This document shows positions 1 to 6,708 of a stretch of 14,982 bases of DNA, piece after piece. Both the position numbers and the translations under genes were made by a program. The notes under the pieces were generated by a model. It was not told the DNA's origin, made no database searches, and saw only the letters and a list, made by a program, of their open reading frames with translations. The stretch is from JARIHD01 sp035629475 (GTDB taxonomy: Bacteria > Patescibacteriota > Saccharimonadia > Saccharimonadales > UBA4665), in contig DASPHS010000006.1 of assembly GCA_035629475.1 (NCBI GenBank), forward strand, positions 1 to 14,982, written 5' to 3'. Position 1 is the first letter of the stretch. Each line of letters begins with the position of its first letter.

Positions 1-11
1 TAAACTGCACT

Positions 12-46
12 CATACCCCTGGTACGCACCAGGGGTATGTTTGTGT
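12..46 (+). terminator. Rho-independent-type terminator of an upstream gene
   Basis: A perfect 12-bp stem (CATACCCCTGGT at 12-23 and ACCAGGGGTATG at 28-39) encloses a 4-base loop (ACGC). It is followed by a short T-rich stretch, TTTGTGT, at 40-46. The T-tract is interrupted by G, so termination may be incomplete. The opposite strand has no T-run after the stem, so it should work only in the plus direction, for a gene that ends at or before the window edge. Confidence 0.7.
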
Positions 47-53
47 AAGACGC

Positions 54-81
54 TTGTGCTATCTGCCAGTATCAGTAATAC
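54..81 (+). promoter_or_regulatory. Possible promoter for the proline-rich protein operon
   Basis: TTGTGC at 54-59 and TAATAC at 76-81 are separated by 16 bases and resemble -35 and -10 boxes. They lie just after the upstream terminator, where a new transcription unit is expected. A start about 7 bases past the -10 box would fall at about 88, almost on the ATG at 92. That would make a leaderless or nearly leaderless mRNA, consistent with the lack of a visible Shine-Dalgarno sequence. The match is modest. Confidence 0.35.
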
Positions 82-91
82 TTAAGTGCAT

Positions 92-970
92 ATGAATCCG
101 CAGCAGTTGCCTCCGGTTCCTTCTCAGCCTGCACCGCCACAGCCGCAGGCTCCTCGCCGTACGCTCACGCCCGATGAGATTAAGGAACTAGGCCTGGTAG
201 CTGTCGAAGAACCGCAGCCGATTCCTCAGCAGTCTCCACTGCCACCACATGCCGATGCTGCCATTCCTGTCAGTGCTTTTGCGCAGCCATCTGCGCCGCT
301 CCCACCCGCAACACCAGCGCCACCAGAGCCCGCCCCGGAAGAGTCAGAGGAAATAGTGGTGTCTTTGCAGGAGCCGCCAGCTCCGCCACCAGCACCGCCG
401 GCGCCAGATCCGACTCCGATTCCTCCCGCACCAGAGCCTGCCCCGCAACCTATCCCCGAAGTGCCTGCTGACCCGCTGCCACCTGTTGCGCATGCGACAC
501 CGCTGGTGCCGTTTGATCAGCCAGTGCCACCACCGGGCCAGCCTGCACTTACGCCACCACCGAACTCAGTCGTGACGCCAACCGCATCACCAAATGCTGA
601 ATCAGCAGCGCTGTTGCAGCCCGTCGAAACAGCTCCATCTGCCGTCCCGGCGACTGCGCCATCTACCACGCCATCACGAGCGGCTGATATCGCCGCGCCC
701 GCACCGCAGCAGCCCACTATACTGCCACCCGATCCGCCTGCCGAAACCGAGGAAGGTGCCGAGCAACCGACACCAGCCGACACCAAGCCCCAGCCGGTTA
801 CGCTGTCGACGACTGACCGCATGGAAATGTCAGCCAACAGCATGCAGCTGCGTTCCGTGGGGCGTCTGCACGCACTGAATGTGCTGCTGTATCTGCTGAT
901 TATTGCTTTGGCAGCCGGGGTTATCGTTGGCGGCTTCTATCTACGTAAATATCTGATCAACGGCGCATAG
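92..970 (+). CDS. Proline-rich protein with a single C-terminal membrane anchor
   Basis: The product is 292 residues from the ATG at 92. An in-frame GTG at 86 would add two residues, and neither start has a clear Shine-Dalgarno site. Roughly the first 235 residues are extremely rich in Pro, Ala, Gln and Glu, with many PAPP/PQPIP-like runs, and must be extended and disordered. A short segment near residue 25 (LTPDEIKELGL) looks like a small helix. A hydrophobic stretch near residues 261-283 (LNVLLYLLIIALAAGVIVGG) is followed by YLRKY, which suggests a tail-anchored topology with the proline-rich part in the cytoplasm. There is no N-terminal signal peptide. The folC-like gene starts 9 bases downstream, so the two are probably co-transcribed. 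I do not recognise a family. A scaffold or spacer role at the membrane is possible but unproven. Confidence 0.8.
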   Translation: MNPQQLPPVPSQPAPPQPQAPRRTLTPDEIKELGLVAVEEPQPIPQQSPLPPHADAAIPVSAFAQPSAPLPPATPAPPEPAPEESEEIVVSLQEPPAPPPAPPAPDPTPIPPAPEPAPQPIPEVPADPLPPVAHATPLVPFDQPVPPPGQPALTPPPNSVVTPTASPNAESAALLQPVETAPSAVPATAPSTTPSRAADIAAPAPQQPTILPPDPPAETEEGAEQPTPADTKPQPVTLSTTDRMEMSANSMQLRSVGRLHALNVLLYLLIIALAAGVIVGGFYLRKYLINGA

Positions 971-979
971 GTATACGGT

Positions 980-2257
980 ATGCAGATCAGTACATTCCGC
1001 GAAGCAGAGGCGGTACTCCAGGCGTATTGGCCCTCCAATCTTAAGGGGTCAGGCAAGCGACCGTACACGCTTGACCACGTGCAGCGCTTTATGGAGTTTG
1101 CAGGCAGCCCGCAAGACAAGCAGCCCGCCATTCATATTGCCGGTACCTCCGGCAAAACCTCTACGGCCTATTACACGGCAGCCTTGTTACGAGCGGCAGG
1201 CAAACGCGTCGGTTTGCTGACCTCGCCGCATATCCGTACCCTGAACGAGCGGGTCCAGATTGACCTTGAGCCACTGCCTGAGCGCCAGTTCTGCACGGAG
1301 CTTGGTATCTTTTTGGATGTAGTGGAGCAGAGTGCGGTACAGCTGGCATATGCTGAGCTGCTGTATGCCTTTGCATTTTGGGAGTTTGCCCGGCAGCGGC
1401 TGGATTATATCGTCGTCGAAGTGGGCATGGGCGGCCTGCTTGACCCGACGAACGTCATGACACGTGCCGATAAAGTGTGCGTGATAACCGATATCGGCTA
1501 TGACCATGTGCAGGTGCTCGGGGCTACCCTCCCCGAGATTGCTGCGCAGAAGGCCGGTATCATTGGCCGCCACAACGCGGTGTTCTGCTATAAACAAGAT
1601 GCAGTAATCATTGATGCCATACAGGCGGCTGCCCGCAAGTATCATGCCGATTTACACATACTGCAGCCACACTACACCGAGCCTGCCTTCAAGAAATTGC
1701 CGGCTTTTCAGCGCCGAAACAGCCACCTGGCACTGCAAGCCGTACAGTACGTGCTGGAGCGGGACGGTGCTCCGGGCCTGCAGGACCGGCAGCTGCGCCA
1801 GGCCGCTGGCGTATACATTCCTGGCCGGATGGAAGTCCGCCGCTGGAAGGGCAAGACGATTATTATTGACGGCGCCCATAACGGCCAAAAGCTCACGACG
1901 CTGCTAGCCAGTATTGCCGAGCGCTATCCGGCGCGCCAGGTGGCGGCAGTCGTTGCCTTCGCCGAGACGCCTGGCCGCAACGCCGAGGACCAGCTGGCGC
2001 CATTCCAGCACATCGCGTCACATGTCATCACTACAACCATCCCGGCTGCAGCATTGGCAGGTATGCATCCTTCGCGCTCGGCAGTGACGCTGCTGGCCGC
2101 CGCCCGGAAATACGCCATTGATTCAGAGGTTATTCCCGATATGCCGCAGGCTATCCAAGCGCTATTGGCCCGGTCAGAGGCGGTGCTGGTAGTCACGGGC
2201 TCCCTCTATCTGGTGGCTCCCGCCGCCACCTGTATTGATACGCTTACCGCTGTATAA
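980..2257 (+). CDS. folC: FolC-like Mur ligase (folylpolyglutamate / dihydrofolate synthase family)
   Basis: The product is a 425-residue ATP-dependent ligase of the Mur family, the usual length for FolC, which joins L-glutamate to folates in the cytoplasm. Motifs appear in the FolC order: P-loop GTSGKTST (55-62), LTSPHIRTLNERVQ (80-93, folate-side loop), EVGMGGLLDPTNV (147-159), ITDIGYDH (169-176), IAAQKAGII (187-195, with the conserved lysine), PGRMEV (281-286) and IIIDGAHN (294-301) in the C-terminal glutamate-binding domain. The P-loop reads GTSGKTS rather than the common GTNGKGS; I recall this variant from Saccharibacterial FolC proteins. The ATG at 980 lies 9 bases after the previous stop and has only a weak ribosome site. 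No other folate gene is in the window, so the true acceptor could be scavenged folate or another compound. Confidence 0.85.
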   Translation: MQISTFREAEAVLQAYWPSNLKGSGKRPYTLDHVQRFMEFAGSPQDKQPAIHIAGTSGKTSTAYYTAALLRAAGKRVGLLTSPHIRTLNERVQIDLEPLPERQFCTELGIFLDVVEQSAVQLAYAELLYAFAFWEFARQRLDYIVVEVGMGGLLDPTNVMTRADKVCVITDIGYDHVQVLGATLPEIAAQKAGIIGRHNAVFCYKQDAVIIDAIQAAARKYHADLHILQPHYTEPAFKKLPAFQRRNSHLALQAVQYVLERDGAPGLQDRQLRQAAGVYIPGRMEVRRWKGKTIIIDGAHNGQKLTTLLASIAERYPARQVAAVVAFAETPGRNAEDQLAPFQHIASHVITTTIPAAALAGMHPSRSAVTLLAAARKYAIDSEVIPDMPQAIQALLARSEAVLVVTGSLYLVAPAATCIDTLTAV

Positions 2258-2282
2258 CCAGTACGCCCCTTATGAAGCTAAA

Positions 2283-3071
2283 ATGGACGGATGGCCTGTA
2301 GTCTTTTATAATGACGGTCTTATGTCACATCCCGAAGCACCCCAACAGTTTGAGCACGACGCTACCAGCCAGTTAATCAATCCTTTTATGGCCGCCGTAG
2401 GTATGGTGCCGGAATGTATTTCTGCCAGTACGGCCGCTATGGGGCATCGGGCGCTCATTAATCTGCAGGAGAGGGAAATGGGCTGGGATGACTTTGTGTC
2501 CTGTCAGCTCGACGGCGTCCGTGCTGAGCGTCAGGTGCGGCGGACCATAGATGTCCATAACCGTCTGACCGACGAACATGGACTACCTCGCATCAGGCAC
2601 GAAAACCTGCCTACGTTTATCCCCTTTGTCTTTGGTCTCAGCCGGGACCGCTTTTTATCGACCGTTGAACAGCTGAGCCTGGGGAAGCATGGCGCACGCC
2701 TGGAGCGTACGCCCGTGCCATTGAGTCACGGCACGGCACCTACCGCCGAGGCATATCTATCAGACGGTATAGCCGATAGTACTGGCACCTACGAGGAGGC
2801 GTATCTGCTGACCATGGCTACAACGCACGCCTTGCGTCGCCCGGCCGCCCGGTTCGTTACCGCCGCCTACCGGGACTCGATTTTGTTTAGGGGCCTCAAG
2901 CCACCCACCGAGCATTTTCCTGACCCCGAAGCTACGGTAGATGACAAGAAAGTGCGGGTTGCCGAACTCCTGCACCCCATCGTAGCCACCGAGATAAGTA
3001 CCATTGGTCTGCAGGGTATCAGTAACTACCAACAGGATACGTTTGCTTATAACATTACCCGTCCGTTCTAG
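2283..3071 (+). CDS. Conserved-looking hypothetical protein
   Basis: I do not recognise this 262-residue soluble protein. The reading frame extends upstream to a TTG at 2235 inside the folC-like gene. The ATG at 2283 (MDGWPVVFYNDG) is the better start: it follows the previous stop by 25 bases, and the upstream residues look like read-through. The protein has no signal peptide and no membrane segment. It mixes alpha and beta segments and has several charged and aromatic patches, for example QEREMGWDDF, GLPRIRHENLP and HALRRPAARFVTAAYRDS. The C-terminus (TEISTIGLQGISNYQQDTFAY) looks structured. It sits between the FolC-like ligase and the DUF6308 gene, 9 bases before the latter, so it probably shares their transcript. 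Codon use matches its neighbours. No function is assigned. Confidence 0.75.
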   Translation: MDGWPVVFYNDGLMSHPEAPQQFEHDATSQLINPFMAAVGMVPECISASTAAMGHRALINLQEREMGWDDFVSCQLDGVRAERQVRRTIDVHNRLTDEHGLPRIRHENLPTFIPFVFGLSRDRFLSTVEQLSLGKHGARLERTPVPLSHGTAPTAEAYLSDGIADSTGTYEEAYLLTMATTHALRRPAARFVTAAYRDSILFRGLKPPTEHFPDPEATVDDKKVRVAELLHPIVATEISTIGLQGISNYQQDTFAYNITRPF

Positions 3072-3080
3072 GGTGGTAAT
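3069..3080 (+). promoter_or_regulatory. Ribosome binding site for the DUF6308-family gene
   Basis: The stretch AGGGTGGT at 3070-3077 begins inside the TAG stop of the preceding gene and lies just before the ATG at 3081. It supports that start and suggests translational coupling between the two genes. Confidence 0.5.
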
Positions 3081-3779
3081 ATGAACACTCTCCAAGGATT
3101 ACAGGAGCGGTATGCGCTCCAGCACGATCAGTTGGATGCCCTGGTTGACGCTGACCGTGACCGGCAGCTGGCAGTGCGTGGGTTGGAAATCTATTACCAC
3201 GAGCGGCTGACGAGCGGGCCCCGTTTTAGCGGTAGCCTTTTTGATACTTTCAAGGGTGGTGGTTACCGGCCGGAAGTTGCGAATGAGTTTACCTCGGATG
3301 ATTTTGTAGCTCTGGGGTTGCTGAGCATGAAGCCGCAAGTGGGGATTATCAGCGTAGCCTATGCCGTGGACACTCGCCTGCAGGCCAATGCTGAGTATCT
3401 GCTGGGGCGCGTTCCCGCTGATGTACCGCTGCACGCTGCAACGCACTCCCAGATCAATCGTTCGTCACCCGCTGATAAGCTCTGGAACCTGATACGCGGC
3501 GTCGAGAATGTTGGTCCGGTAACTGCCTTCAAGCTGTTAGGGCGCAAGCGGCCCCATTTGTTGCCGATAGGCGATTCTGAAATAAAGAAGTATATGGGTA
3601 TAGAACGGGGCGATAGTGTGTGGGAGTGTATGTGGGCATGGTTTCAGGACCCGCAGCATGTGGCCGCAGTACGGTCGCTGCGGCACGAGGCAGGCCTGGA
3701 GCAGCAGGGTGTGGGACTGCTGCGAACAGTGGACGTCGGTATGTGGATGATTCAGAAGGGGTATATTCCCTCGGCATAA
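3081..3779 (+). CDS. DUF6308-family protein with a helix-hairpin-helix-like segment
   Basis: This 232-residue cytoplasmic protein matches the pattern I know from DUF6308 proteins of Actinobacteria. It has GGGYRPEVANEFTSDDFVAL (59-78), then LLSM (80-83), then VENVGPVTAFKLLGRKRP (141-158) followed by LLPIGD (160-165), and finally LLRTVDVGMWM (213-223). The VENVGPVTAFKLL stretch resembles the helix-hairpin-helix of HhH-GPD DNA glycosylases (G-x-G-P/K-T-A), and the Asp of LLPIGD sits where such enzymes place an acidic residue. DNA or nucleotide binding is therefore a reasonable inference, but it is not shown. The start is supported by a nearby AGGGTGG. It is the last plus-strand gene of this block. 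Family assignment is from memory of the motif pattern. Confidence 0.75.
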   Translation: MNTLQGLQERYALQHDQLDALVDADRDRQLAVRGLEIYYHERLTSGPRFSGSLFDTFKGGGYRPEVANEFTSDDFVALGLLSMKPQVGIISVAYAVDTRLQANAEYLLGRVPADVPLHAATHSQINRSSPADKLWNLIRGVENVGPVTAFKLLGRKRPHLLPIGDSEIKKYMGIERGDSVWECMWAWFQDPQHVAAVRSLRHEAGLEQQGVGLLRTVDVGMWMIQKGYIPSA

Positions 3780-4034
3780 CGGCGGCTCGAAGGGCGGTTG
3801 CCAGCTGGTGTATCCGGTTATACAGGAGTGTGCGTATTTTTTGACCATAGAGTACCTGCCTTTGCTGCCGGGCAACATGACTATTACGTTGTTTGCGTTG
3901 TGCTGTCATTTTTTGTGCAGAAGCAATTGCATGTGGGAAACGCGGAACTGCTTATGCTCAAAACCAACAATATACACGAGCGGTATGACAAGGTAAATAC
4001 GGAAAAAAGTATAGCGACGATGTTGGATGCGTAG
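3780..4034. other. Convergent intergenic region without a clear gene
   Basis: This 255-base gap lies between two genes whose ends face each other. A weak 5-bp hairpin (TGTAT/ATACA at 3809-3824) with a run of six T at 3837-3842 is the only terminator-like structure. It is too weak and too distant from the T-run to be called. The minus strand has T-rich stretches but no stem before them. A 78-codon frame on the plus strand here has no ribosome site and a composition unlike the neighbours. Confidence 0.5.
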
Positions 4035-5216
4035 CTAGCCGGTATAGACGTCTCTAGTAATGGGCATGCGGGTGACGGCAGCAATGCGTGATGCAGCATC
4101 ACGCTGGAGGGTACTTTGTCCTGGCCATGACCATGGCCGCAGACCGAGCTGATCGGCCCAGGCCAGCCGGTAGCCCCCGTTGCCCAGCACCATACCAAAA
4201 GCGTCGGTGGGGTCACTGAAGTTGTAGAAGTACGCGGGAATGCCATGATTTTTGAAGAGAGCAAGCCGCTGGCGCATTTTAGTGGCGTATAAGAACTCGT
4301 CGTTATGTGCAGCAACCAGGCCATTATTGGAGTCGAGCCCCCATTCGGTCAGCTGGACCTTGTTGGCGGGGAATGCTGTAGCGATGATTCCCCAGATCTT
4401 ATCAAATTCGGTATCGCTCCTTTCGTACAGGTTGAATCCGAGGCGGGTTATTTCGGCATTCACCCCGGCGGTTGCCCAATGGTCTGGTATATTTCCGTAG
4501 TTGCCGTAGGCATCTGGGCTGCCTGCGGGTACTGAATAGGTTGTATCTCCAGGGAACACGCCCTTGACTGATACAGCAAGGTCTTTGATGGCCGTAACAA
4601 TTCCCATGTCACTGATATCGGTCGCGTTGATACCGTAACTACTGCTGATTGTAGCGGCGGGCGTGGCAAGGCTGCTACTGACGGTGAAGGTGAACGACGA
4701 AGGCCCGGTGACGGCAATGGCGTAGGTGCCGTTGTATCCCGATGGTGTCGCGAACCGGATGACGACGGTCGAACCGTTTTGCAGCTGGTGCGGATAATCA
4801 GTCTGGGCGGTTGCCGTTGTGCCCGAGCGCGTCAAGCTGGTGATCTTGACGTACCGCTGCCGCTCCAATTCATTACCAATTTGAAATTCCAGGTCAGGCG
4901 TGTCCAGACTGGCTGCCCATGCCGCCTCTGCCAATACTGCCGAGACGTAGGCGGGCCACTGGCTGGCAGTGATCCATTTACCGGCATTGATATTGTTGGG
5001 GTGCGTCACCCCATAAATGACATACATACCCATTGAGAGGGCGATGACCGTGTAGTTCCGATAGGTAGCCACCTGTGACGTCTTGGTGTAGTCGGGTATA
5101 TTCAGCCGCACCTTGGTAATACCCATTGACTTCAGGTAGTGCATGTCGGCAATAAAGCTATTGTCGGTATTGCCCGTATTGGAGTTGTAGTTGATGCCGC
5201 CGTACCAACTCCCCAT
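4035..5216 (-). CDS. Clan GH-A glycoside hydrolase with an inserted phage-tail type beta domain
   Basis: This 393-residue protein has the signatures of a TIM-barrel retaining glycosidase of clan GH-A. LKSMGITKVRLNI (28-40) looks like an early barrel strand. FQIGNELE (111-118) places an Asn-Glu pair at the end of strand 4, with Glu116 the likely acid/base. LGFNLYER (259-266) resembles strand 6, and VQLTEWGL (287-294) gives Glu291 as the likely nucleophile. GIPAYFYNFSD (325-335) resembles strand 8. Between about 122 and 195 the barrel is interrupted by a beta-rich segment (ITSLTRSGTTATA, PHQLQNGSTVVI, SGYNGTYAIAVTG, SFTFTV) of the kind common in phage tail proteins. There is no signal peptide. 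The ATG follows the stop of the upstream gene after one base, so translation is probably coupled. Substrate is unknown; GH5, GH39 and GH53-like families are all possible. Confidence 0.75.
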   Translation of the reverse strand: MGSWYGGINYNSNTGNTDNSFIADMHYLKSMGITKVRLNIPDYTKTSQVATYRNYTVIALSMGMYVIYGVTHPNNINAGKWITASQWPAYVSAVLAEAAWAASLDTPDLEFQIGNELERQRYVKITSLTRSGTTATAQTDYPHQLQNGSTVVIRFATPSGYNGTYAIAVTGPSSFTFTVSSSLATPAATISSSYGINATDISDMGIVTAIKDLAVSVKGVFPGDTTYSVPAGSPDAYGNYGNIPDHWATAGVNAEITRLGFNLYERSDTEFDKIWGIIATAFPANKVQLTEWGLDSNNGLVAAHNDEFLYATKMRQRLALFKNHGIPAYFYNFSDPTDAFGMVLGNGGYRLAWADQLGLRPWSWPGQSTLQRDAASRIAAVTRMPITRDVYTG

Positions 5217-5217
5217 G

Positions 5218-6348
5218 TTATACGATCTCGGTTACTGACAGGCTGGTTGCGCCGGTACTTGCTATAGCGGTAATGGCGGTGGTCGGTACATAGCGGTCGA
5301 GTTGGAAGGTGGTGTTCGGTGCAATGAGCATATTGGTGGCAACAGCAGTGCTGCCGCTCAAGTTAATGTATATGTTGTTAGCTCCTACATTGGACAAAAT
5401 GACTGCCCGCCGTCCGGCATTAGCATTGAGTACGTTGGTAGAGCTGGTATTGACTGAGACGGTAGTCACCGTTGCTGCACCGTTGACGCTCGTGTTGAAG
5501 GCACCTTGCTGAGTAGCGCCAATAACCGAGTTTACCCGGGCGTTACTGTAGAATTCTACCGTTCCTGTGGCGGTACCACTGGTGTATGCTGTACTGCGGA
5601 CCCGTACAAAGCGCCCTGGTACGTACCCCGTAAAGAAACCGGGACTTGTTGCTGCACCAGTGACTGACGACGTGCTGGCATCCACTTTGTGCAACTGGAA
5701 GTTGATCCAGTTGCTGCCATCGTTGCTTGTCTGGAACTGGAAGGTACCAACAAATGCCCCTGTCACCTGTAGTGACATGAAGCTAAGGTTGCTGACATCG
5801 GTGCTCGGCACCAGGTCGCTGTTAATGCCGCTGGCGCTCAAGCTGGTGAGTTCAGTATTGTAGCCTTCGACGCGGAATGCTTTGTTCGTGGGGTCTTCGG
5901 CAACGAGGGCTGTCGCAAGGTTGACGTTCAGGTTGCCATGCACATCTAGTTGTAGGTCACCGCGCTGGCCGTTACTCATGGTAAATGGCGTTGCGTTGTA
6001 TTTGCCGCCTACCTTCACGGGTTTACCTGAGTCCTGCGCTCCGGCACTGACGTTTCCTTCGACGGTAGATGAGGCTGGTGTTGCATCATATAACGGGTCG
6101 CCATTGGCGCAATCATAGATGATTTGGAGCTTGTCGGTGTTGGACATAGCTGCCGTATTGTAGTTGAGGGTCAGTACATTGCCGCTGGCCGAACCGCCTA
6201 ATGCTGGCTCGTTGAACTGGTAGATAATAATATTTGACGTGACATTGGTAACCAGCTGCAGGCGGTCGATACTGATGCTCGCGAAATCGCTGAAGGTAAT
6301 AGTCTTTGCCGTTTTGTTGAACGTGTAGTTGCGGATTATTTGTCTCAT
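5218..6348 (-). CDS. Phage virion/tail-like beta-rich structural protein
   Basis: This 376-residue protein is rich in Ser, Thr, Asn, Ala and Val, has a single Cys and no signal peptide or membrane segment. Its segments each recall bacteriophage structural proteins. An N-terminal beta unit ends in NTDKLQIIYD (70-79). A linker has DSGKPVKVGGKYNATP (106-121) and SNGQRGDLQLDVHGNLNV (125-142), a motif seen in many virion proteins. A beta-sandwich has FQFQTSNDGSNWINF (203-217) and GRFVRVRSTAY (245-255). The C-terminal unit has RRAVILSNVGANNIYINLSG (313-332) and MLIAPNTTFQLDRYVP (340-355). The likely role is an adhesin or baseplate/fibre component. The ATG at 6348 lies 17 bases after the previous gene; AAGGA at 6363-6367 is a somewhat distant ribosome site. 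Confidence 0.75.
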   Translation of the reverse strand: MRQIIRNYTFNKTAKTITFSDFASISIDRLQLVTNVTSNIIIYQFNEPALGGSASGNVLTLNYNTAAMSNTDKLQIIYDCANGDPLYDATPASSTVEGNVSAGAQDSGKPVKVGGKYNATPFTMSNGQRGDLQLDVHGNLNVNLATALVAEDPTNKAFRVEGYNTELTSLSASGINSDLVPSTDVSNLSFMSLQVTGAFVGTFQFQTSNDGSNWINFQLHKVDASTSSVTGAATSPGFFTGYVPGRFVRVRSTAYTSGTATGTVEFYSNARVNSVIGATQQGAFNTSVNGAATVTTVSVNTSSTNVLNANAGRRAVILSNVGANNIYINLSGSTAVATNMLIAPNTTFQLDRYVPTTAITAIASTGATSLSVTEIV

Positions 6349-6365
6349 GGATGTACTCTATGTCC

Positions 6366-6689
6366 TTAAAGTGCGACGGCCAGTGCTACGGCCGTCGATT
6401 TGCTGACTTTTTGGTCGATGGCTGCTTGCTGAGCCGTGCTTACTGGTTTATCTGCGTCAGATGTGTTGTCAACCTGCGCAAGTCCAACGCTGGCCTTGGT
6501 GACAGTTTGCCAGGCGGTGCCGGTGGTGCTGCCTGTGTCGGATGCAAGCACCTTGCCGCTTACGGCAGGTACTTGGAGCAGTGCTGGAAGGTTATGGGTA
6601 CCGTCCGTATTGTGCTCTTTTTTCAGGTACTCGTTGAGTACATCTCCCCATTCGTTCTCGTCGCTGCCCGGTACTGGTAATCGTGCCAT
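6366..6689 (-). CDS. Short tail-fibre-like protein
   Basis: This is a 107-residue protein from the ATG at 6689. The frame continues upstream to 6734, but the ATG at 6689 follows a strong ribosome site. The N-terminus (MARLPVPGSDENEWGDVLNE, then KKEHNTDGTHN) is a small module I associate with tail-fibre-like proteins of Saccharibacteria and phages. The C-terminal part (VGLAQVDNTSDADKPVSTAQ, 68-87, then QAAIDQKVSKSTAVALAVAL) is the repeat typical of phage tail fibres and usually continues into longer domains. Here the protein stops directly after one such unit, so it may be a trimmed fibre that pairs with the next gene's product. It is the first gene of the three-gene minus-strand cassette. Confidence 0.75.
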   Translation of the reverse strand: MARLPVPGSDENEWGDVLNEYLKKEHNTDGTHNLPALLQVPAVSGKVLASDTGSTTGTAWQTVTKASVGLAQVDNTSDADKPVSTAQQAAIDQKVSKSTAVALAVAL

Positions 6690-6700
6690 GGTGCTTGGAC

Positions 6701-6708
6701 CCTCCTTT
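6701..6708 (-). promoter_or_regulatory. Strong Shine-Dalgarno site fixing the tail-fibre-like start
   Basis: On the minus strand AAAGGAGG lies 11 bases before the ATG at 6689. It is the best ribosome site in the window and it decides the start in favour of MARLPVPG over the upstream frame. Confidence 0.8.

Noticed and set aside
2235..2282. Upstream TTG extension of the unknown 262-residue protein
   Set aside because: It would overlap the folC-like gene by 23 bases, uses a rare start and lacks a ribosome site. The ATG at 2283 fits the spacing better.
3809..3842. Hairpin TGTAT/ATACA followed by six T
   Set aside because: Only five AT-rich base pairs, and the T-run begins 12 bases after the stem. 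It is too weak to call a terminator.
3798..4034. 78-codon plus-strand frame in the convergent gap
   Set aside because: No ribosome site, composition unlike the neighbours, and it ends directly against the 3' end of the minus-strand gene. It reads like chance in a non-coding stretch.
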